Shown: positions 5,621 through 8,148 of the stretch, piece after piece
Layout of the letters: every line of letters begins with the position of its first letter
Position numbering within the stretch: the first letter of the stretch is position 1
Origin: an uncultured Clostridia bacterium
Lineage (GTDB): Bacteria; Bacillota; Clostridia; Oscillospirales; CAG-272
DNA length: 8,148 nt
Assembly: GCA_945936265.1 (NCBI GenBank)
Contig: CAMETB010000060.1
Span: 1-8,148, forward strand
Reading direction: 5' to 3'
The notes under the pieces: model-generated
Seen by the model: only the letters and a program-made list of their open reading frames with translations
Databases searched by the model: none
What the model was told of the DNA's origin: nothing
Position numbers and translations under genes: made by a program

Positions 5621-6781
5621 ATGAAAAAGAAAAGATTTATAAAACTCTTTCTTATAACTGTTTTTGCTTTGATTTTGTCAATATCATTTACGACAATTTC
5701 TTTTGCCGAGGATACGGTAACAAACGACATTACATCCTCAGTTGAAAATGAACTTGAAGACTTTAAAAATTCCTTGCCGGATGAGGTGCTGCAATATCTG
5801 CCGGGTGAGCTTTTTGAAGGCGACTTTTCATCGCTCACGAACGGGAGCAATGCGGAAAAAACATTTGTAAACATAATTCTTAATTATCTGTTTGCGGGAA
5901 TAGACGATGTCATTAAATCGTTTGTCGCAATCCTGTGCGTCTTAATAATAGCCTCGCTTTTTAATATATTGCAGAAATCCTTTTCGTCGGATGCGATAAA
6001 AAATACTTTTTCAATGTTTTCATCCCTTTGCGTTTCCCTTACCGTGTTCAATGTATGTCTTACTCTTTGCCGCGGAGCTGTATATTATATGCAACTTCTT
6101 TGCAGGGTGATGAACGCATTTATACCTGTAATGACTACAATGTACATACTCAACGGCAGCATATCGACAGCCGCCGCGTCAAACGTTTCAATGCTTATTT
6201 TCATATCGGTAACGGAAGGAATTTTACTCGCCGCCCTTTTGCCGCTTGTTAAAGTATGCATGTGTTTCTCGCTTGTCGGCTCGGTTAACGAGAGTTTCAA
6301 TCTCTCGGGAATTTCAAAAGTGATAAAGAACACTTTTACAAGCGTAATTGTTTTTGTTATGTCGATATTCTCTTTCGTTTTTTCTTATAAAAACATTATT
6401 TCGCAAAGCAGTGATTCACTCTCTTTGCGTACTGCAAAATTTGCCGTCAGCAGTTTTATACCGATAGTGGGATCTTCTGTATCCGATGCTCTGAAAACCG
6501 TTTCTTCAAGTCTTTCTTTTGTAAAGAGTTCCTGTGGAGTAATTGCTGTAATCGTAATAGCCCTCATAGTATTACCTGTTATCATATCTTTGATTCTTAA
6601 CAGGGTGTCTTTTGGAATATGCTCCGGCATAGCGTCTGTTATCGGATGCGAGAGGGAGTCAAAAATGCTTGACGAAGCAAGTTCGATTTGCGGTTTTATT
6701 CTTGCCCTTACCGTATGTACGGCACTTTTGTTCATTTTTGCAATTACCCTCTTTATAAAATCATCGGCGGAGGTAAGATAA
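5621..6781 (+). CDS. spoIIIAE: Stage III sporulation protein AE
   Basis: SpoIIIAE is the largest membrane protein of the SpoIIIA complex. The 386-residue product, near the usual 399, begins with a signal peptide: basic KKKR, a hydrophobic core (8-27) and a likely cleavage site after SFA (27-29). An acidic extracellular region follows (about 30-80). Then come about six or seven hydrophobic segments (roughly 96-116, 133-158, 185-218, 237-259, 302-327, 354-379). The family segment SSFIPIVGSSVSDALKTVSS (277-296), followed by SFVKSSCGV (299-307), is present. The ATG at 5621 is 4 nt after the spoIIIAD stop, and GAGGT (5610-5614), overlapping that stop, serves as the ribosome binding site. It probably forms part of the membrane platform under the SpoIIIAG ring; the mechanism is unproved. 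Identification is firm. Confidence 0.95.
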   Translation: MKKKRFIKLFLITVFALILSISFTTISFAEDTVTNDITSSVENELEDFKNSLPDEVLQYLPGELFEGDFSSLTNGSNAEKTFVNIILNYLFAGIDDVIKSFVAILCVLIIASLFNILQKSFSSDAIKNTFSMFSSLCVSLTVFNVCLTLCRGAVYYMQLLCRVMNAFIPVMTTMYILNGSISTAAASNVSMLIFISVTEGILLAALLPLVKVCMCFSLVGSVNESFNLSGISKVIKNTFTSVIVFVMSIFSFVFSYKNIISQSSDSLSLRTAKFAVSSFIPIVGSSVSDALKTVSSSLSFVKSSCGVIAVIVIALIVLPVIISLILNRVSFGICSGIASVIGCERESKMLDEASSICGFILALTVCTALLFIFAITLFIKSSAEVR

Positions 6782-7270
6782 ATGGACGCTTATGTTAACA
6801 CATTGCTAACCGTCTCGGTAATATGCGGAATTATAAACTCTTTTTTGCCGTCGTCCGAAAAAAGTCTTAAAAAGTATGCAGGTTATCTTATGGGGCTCGT
6901 TATGGCAGTCGTTATTCTGTCACCTCTTTCCTCATTTGTGGGAGGTATAGGAAGCGTAAAAGAAAACATAAAGAATTTCACCGATAATCTTATGATAGAG
7001 GAAAAAACGGACAACGCAAACAAAATAATAGTAAACGCAACGGAAAAAAGTATCTGTGACAAAATCAAAAATATGCTTATTTCAAAATATAACTTTGAAG
7101 ATACAGACGTTTATGTTTCTCTTGAAACCGAAGAAAGCAACGAAAAAATCATAACCATAAAAAAGGTAGTCGTCACTCTTACAAACAAAGCCTCATGGTC
7201 TGACGCGGACAGGATTAAGAGTTATCTTGAAAATATGATAGGCTGCGATGTCTCTGTATCGAAAAAATAG
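6782..7270 (+). CDS. spoIIIAF: Stage III sporulation protein AF
   Basis: SpoIIIAF is a membrane-anchored protein of the SpoIIIA complex whose soluble domain has a ring-building fold in B. subtilis. The 162-residue product has two N-terminal hydrophobic segments (about 6-23 and 33-53) around the SSEKSLKKYAGYLMGLV stretch (24-40) typical of the family. A soluble C-terminal part follows (about 75-162), in which ITIKKVVVTL (124-133) and ADRIKSYLENMIGCDVSVSKK (142-162) suggest an alpha/beta domain. B. subtilis SpoIIIAF has about 206 residues, so this one is short by some 40. The ATG directly follows the spoIIIAE stop with no gap, and GGAGG (6769-6773) stands 8 nt upstream. Identification rests on sequence character and gene order. 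Confidence 0.92.
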   Translation: MDAYVNTLLTVSVICGIINSFLPSSEKSLKKYAGYLMGLVMAVVILSPLSSFVGGIGSVKENIKNFTDNLMIEEKTDNANKIIVNATEKSICDKIKNMLISKYNFEDTDVYVSLETEESNEKIITIKKVVVTLTNKASWSDADRIKSYLENMIGCDVSVSKK

Positions 7271-7271
7271 C

Positions 7272-7278
7272 AAAGGAG
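7272..7278 (+). promoter_or_regulatory. Ribosome binding site that fixes the spoIIIAG start
   Basis: AAAGGAG lies 5 nt before the ATG at 7284. It favours this start over the in-frame ATG at 7248, which would sit inside spoIIIAF without a ribosome binding site. Confidence 0.8.
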
Positions 7279-7283
7279 AAAGT

Positions 7284-7733
7284 ATGTTTAAAAAATACAA
7301 AAACAAAATAATAATATCTTCTCTCGTAATAATAGGGATACTGCTTATACTGTCGGGCAGTATCGTAAAAAAGAACAGCTCCTCAGGCGAAAGAACTTTC
7401 GATGCCGACGCATATACAAAAAAGCTCGAAGAAAAGACGGAAAATTTTTTAAGGAGCGTAAAAGGCATAAAAGACGTAAAGGTAGTAATATCACTTGATA
7501 GTTCAACCGAGAAAGTTTATGCTCAGAACAAATCCACGTCGGACTATCTTACAGTAAACTCGTCGGGAACTTCGAGCGCTTTATATCTTGGAGAAACTTA
7601 TCCCGTAATACGTGGCGTTGCAGTATCCTGCACAAACGGGGACGATGCCTCCGTACAGGTGGAAATTACGGAGCTTATCTGCCGATATCTCGGAATTTCT
7701 TCAAGCAGAGTAAAAATAGTATCATTCGGTTAG
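7284..7733 (+). CDS. spoIIIAG: Stage III sporulation protein AG, ring protein (compact form)
   Basis: SpoIIIAG forms a large ring in the space between mother cell and forespore membranes, using a ring-building motif related to those of secretion and flagellar basal body proteins. The 149-residue product has a short basic N-terminus, one membrane helix (about 9-28) and a soluble domain. The domain starts with YTKKLEEKTENFLRSVKGIK (44-63), continues with the strand DVKVVISLDS (64-73), and ends with YPVIRGVAVSC (106-116) and the closing EITELICRYLGISSSRVKIV (127-146), the helix-strand pattern of the family. The B. subtilis protein has about 229 residues; the shortening falls in the linker after the membrane helix and in the insertion between the two halves of the domain (about 74-105). 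The ATG at 7284 follows AAAGGAG (7272-7278). It sits 13 nt after spoIIIAF. Confidence 0.93.
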   Translation: MFKKYKNKIIISSLVIIGILLILSGSIVKKNSSSGERTFDADAYTKKLEEKTENFLRSVKGIKDVKVVISLDSSTEKVYAQNKSTSDYLTVNSSGTSSALYLGETYPVIRGVAVSCTNGDDASVQVEITELICRYLGISSSRVKIVSFG

Positions 7734-7766
7734 CATATTTGAAAAAAGCGAAAATATATTTATAGT
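7716..7766 (+). promoter_or_regulatory. Possible internal promoter ahead of spoIIIAH
   Basis: The 59-nt gap before spoIIIAH is the longest in the operon and carries two promoter-like patterns. One is sigma-A-like: TTGAAA (7739-7744), a 16-bp spacer, then TATAGT (7761-7766), each hexamer five of six to consensus. The other is sigma-E-like: ATAGT (7716-7720), a 13-bp spacer, then CATATTTG (7734-7741), which is weaker at the -10. I recall that an internal promoter serving distal spoIIIA genes has been reported in B. subtilis. In AT-rich DNA such matches arise by chance, so confidence is low. Confidence 0.3.
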
Positions 7767-7792
7767 GTAAAAAATTTATAGGAGAATAGATT

Positions 7793-8148
7793 ATGAAAAC
7801 AGAAAACACCGAAATCAAAAAAGAAAGCAAATTCAAGAAATTTTTCAAAAAAATCGGCACGAGAAACCTGATAGTAATAGCCGCCGTTTTGCTCATAGGA
7901 GCGGCAGTAGGCGTAAATTACATACTTTATCAGGATTCTTTGGAGCCGAAAGACAAACGCGTCGATAACGACCTCAGCGACACAAATATAAACGATGCGT
8001 TGAAGAATAACGAAAACACATCCGACTACTTTGCTCAGACAGTTCTCAGCCGCAAGCAAGCAAGAGACGACGCGCTCGAAGTTCTCCAGACAGTTGCGCA
8101 AAGTTCCTCCGCTCTGCCCGAGGCTGTTGAGGCGGCTCTTGACGACAT
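7793..8148 (+). CDS. spoIIIAH: Stage III sporulation protein AH (5' part)
   Basis: SpoIIIAH is a mother-cell membrane protein whose outer domain binds forespore SpoIIQ, joining the two membranes and holding the complex at the septum. The window contains the first 118 codons plus two bases; the B. subtilis protein has about 218 residues, so roughly half is outside. Visible parts are a basic N-terminus (1-24), one membrane helix beginning RNLIVIAAVLLIGAAVGVN (24-42), an acidic linker (48-76), and the start of the conserved domain DYFAQTVLSRKQARDDALEVL (78-98). This domain has the YFA...R..AR..ALE pattern seen in the family. The ATG at 7793 follows GGAG (7781-7784) with 8 nt spacing. It is separated from spoIIIAG by 59 nt, which may hold its own promoter. 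Identification is firm; the 3' end is not in view. Confidence 0.94.
   Translation, partial: MKTENTEIKKESKFKKFFKKIGTRNLIVIAAVLLIGAAVGVNYILYQDSLEPKDKRVDNDLSDTNINDALKNNENTSDYFAQTVLSRKQARDDALEVLQTVAQSSSALPEAVEAALDD

Overview
The window looks like chromosomal DNA from an endospore-forming, low-to-moderate GC Firmicute of the class Clostridia. The main evidence is the spoIIIA sporulation operon, seen here from spoIIIAA to the first part of spoIIIAH. Frequent ATA isoleucine codons, strong AGGAG-type ribosome binding sites and a DUF4830-like gene fit the same group. The exact genus cannot be fixed from the sequence. There are no rRNA or tRNA genes, CRISPR arrays, insertion sequences or phage genes.

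Layout. (1) Positions 1-1035 hold the 3' part of an ABC exporter with a fused membrane domain and ATPase, closed by a clean intrinsic terminator at 1040-1072. (2) Positions 1134-2156 hold a short aspartate kinase (340 aa) with a full catalytic domain but room for only one ACT domain. Its 3' end overlaps by 35 bp the 3' end of a convergent gene. (3) That gene (2766-2122, minus) encodes an OmpR-like regulator with a shortened, atypical receiver domain. (4) Across an 81-bp divergent spacer, 2848-3351 (plus) encodes a membrane-anchored DUF4830-like protein. (5) A 237-bp T-rich intergenic region contains a 70-nt extended palindrome (3432-3501) and a weak sigma-E-like -10 site. (6) Positions 3589-8148 hold spoIIIAA, AB, AC, AD, AE, AF, AG and partial AH, all on the plus strand and tightly packed (4-bp overlap, then gaps of 9, 1, 4, 0, 13 and 59 nt).

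How the genes work together. From established knowledge of Bacillus subtilis, the eight SpoIIIA proteins are made in the mother cell under sigma-E and form a channel-like complex across the outer forespore membrane. SpoIIIAH meets forespore SpoIIQ in the intermembrane space, SpoIIIAG forms a ring, SpoIIIAA is the ATPase, and the remainder form the membrane platform. The resulting 'feeding tube' supports late forespore gene expression. The upstream genes (exporter, aspartate kinase, regulator, DUF4830 protein) have no evident functional link to this operon. Aspartate kinase feeds the lysine/diaminopimelate pathway, which also supplies spore dipicolinate, but a link here is only inference.

I found no clearly new biological system. 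The points most worth a second look are the one-ACT aspartate kinase, the atypical receiver regulator beside the DUF4830 gene, the long palindrome before spoIIIAA, the compact forms of SpoIIIAG and SpoIIIAF, and a possible internal promoter just ahead of spoIIIAH.
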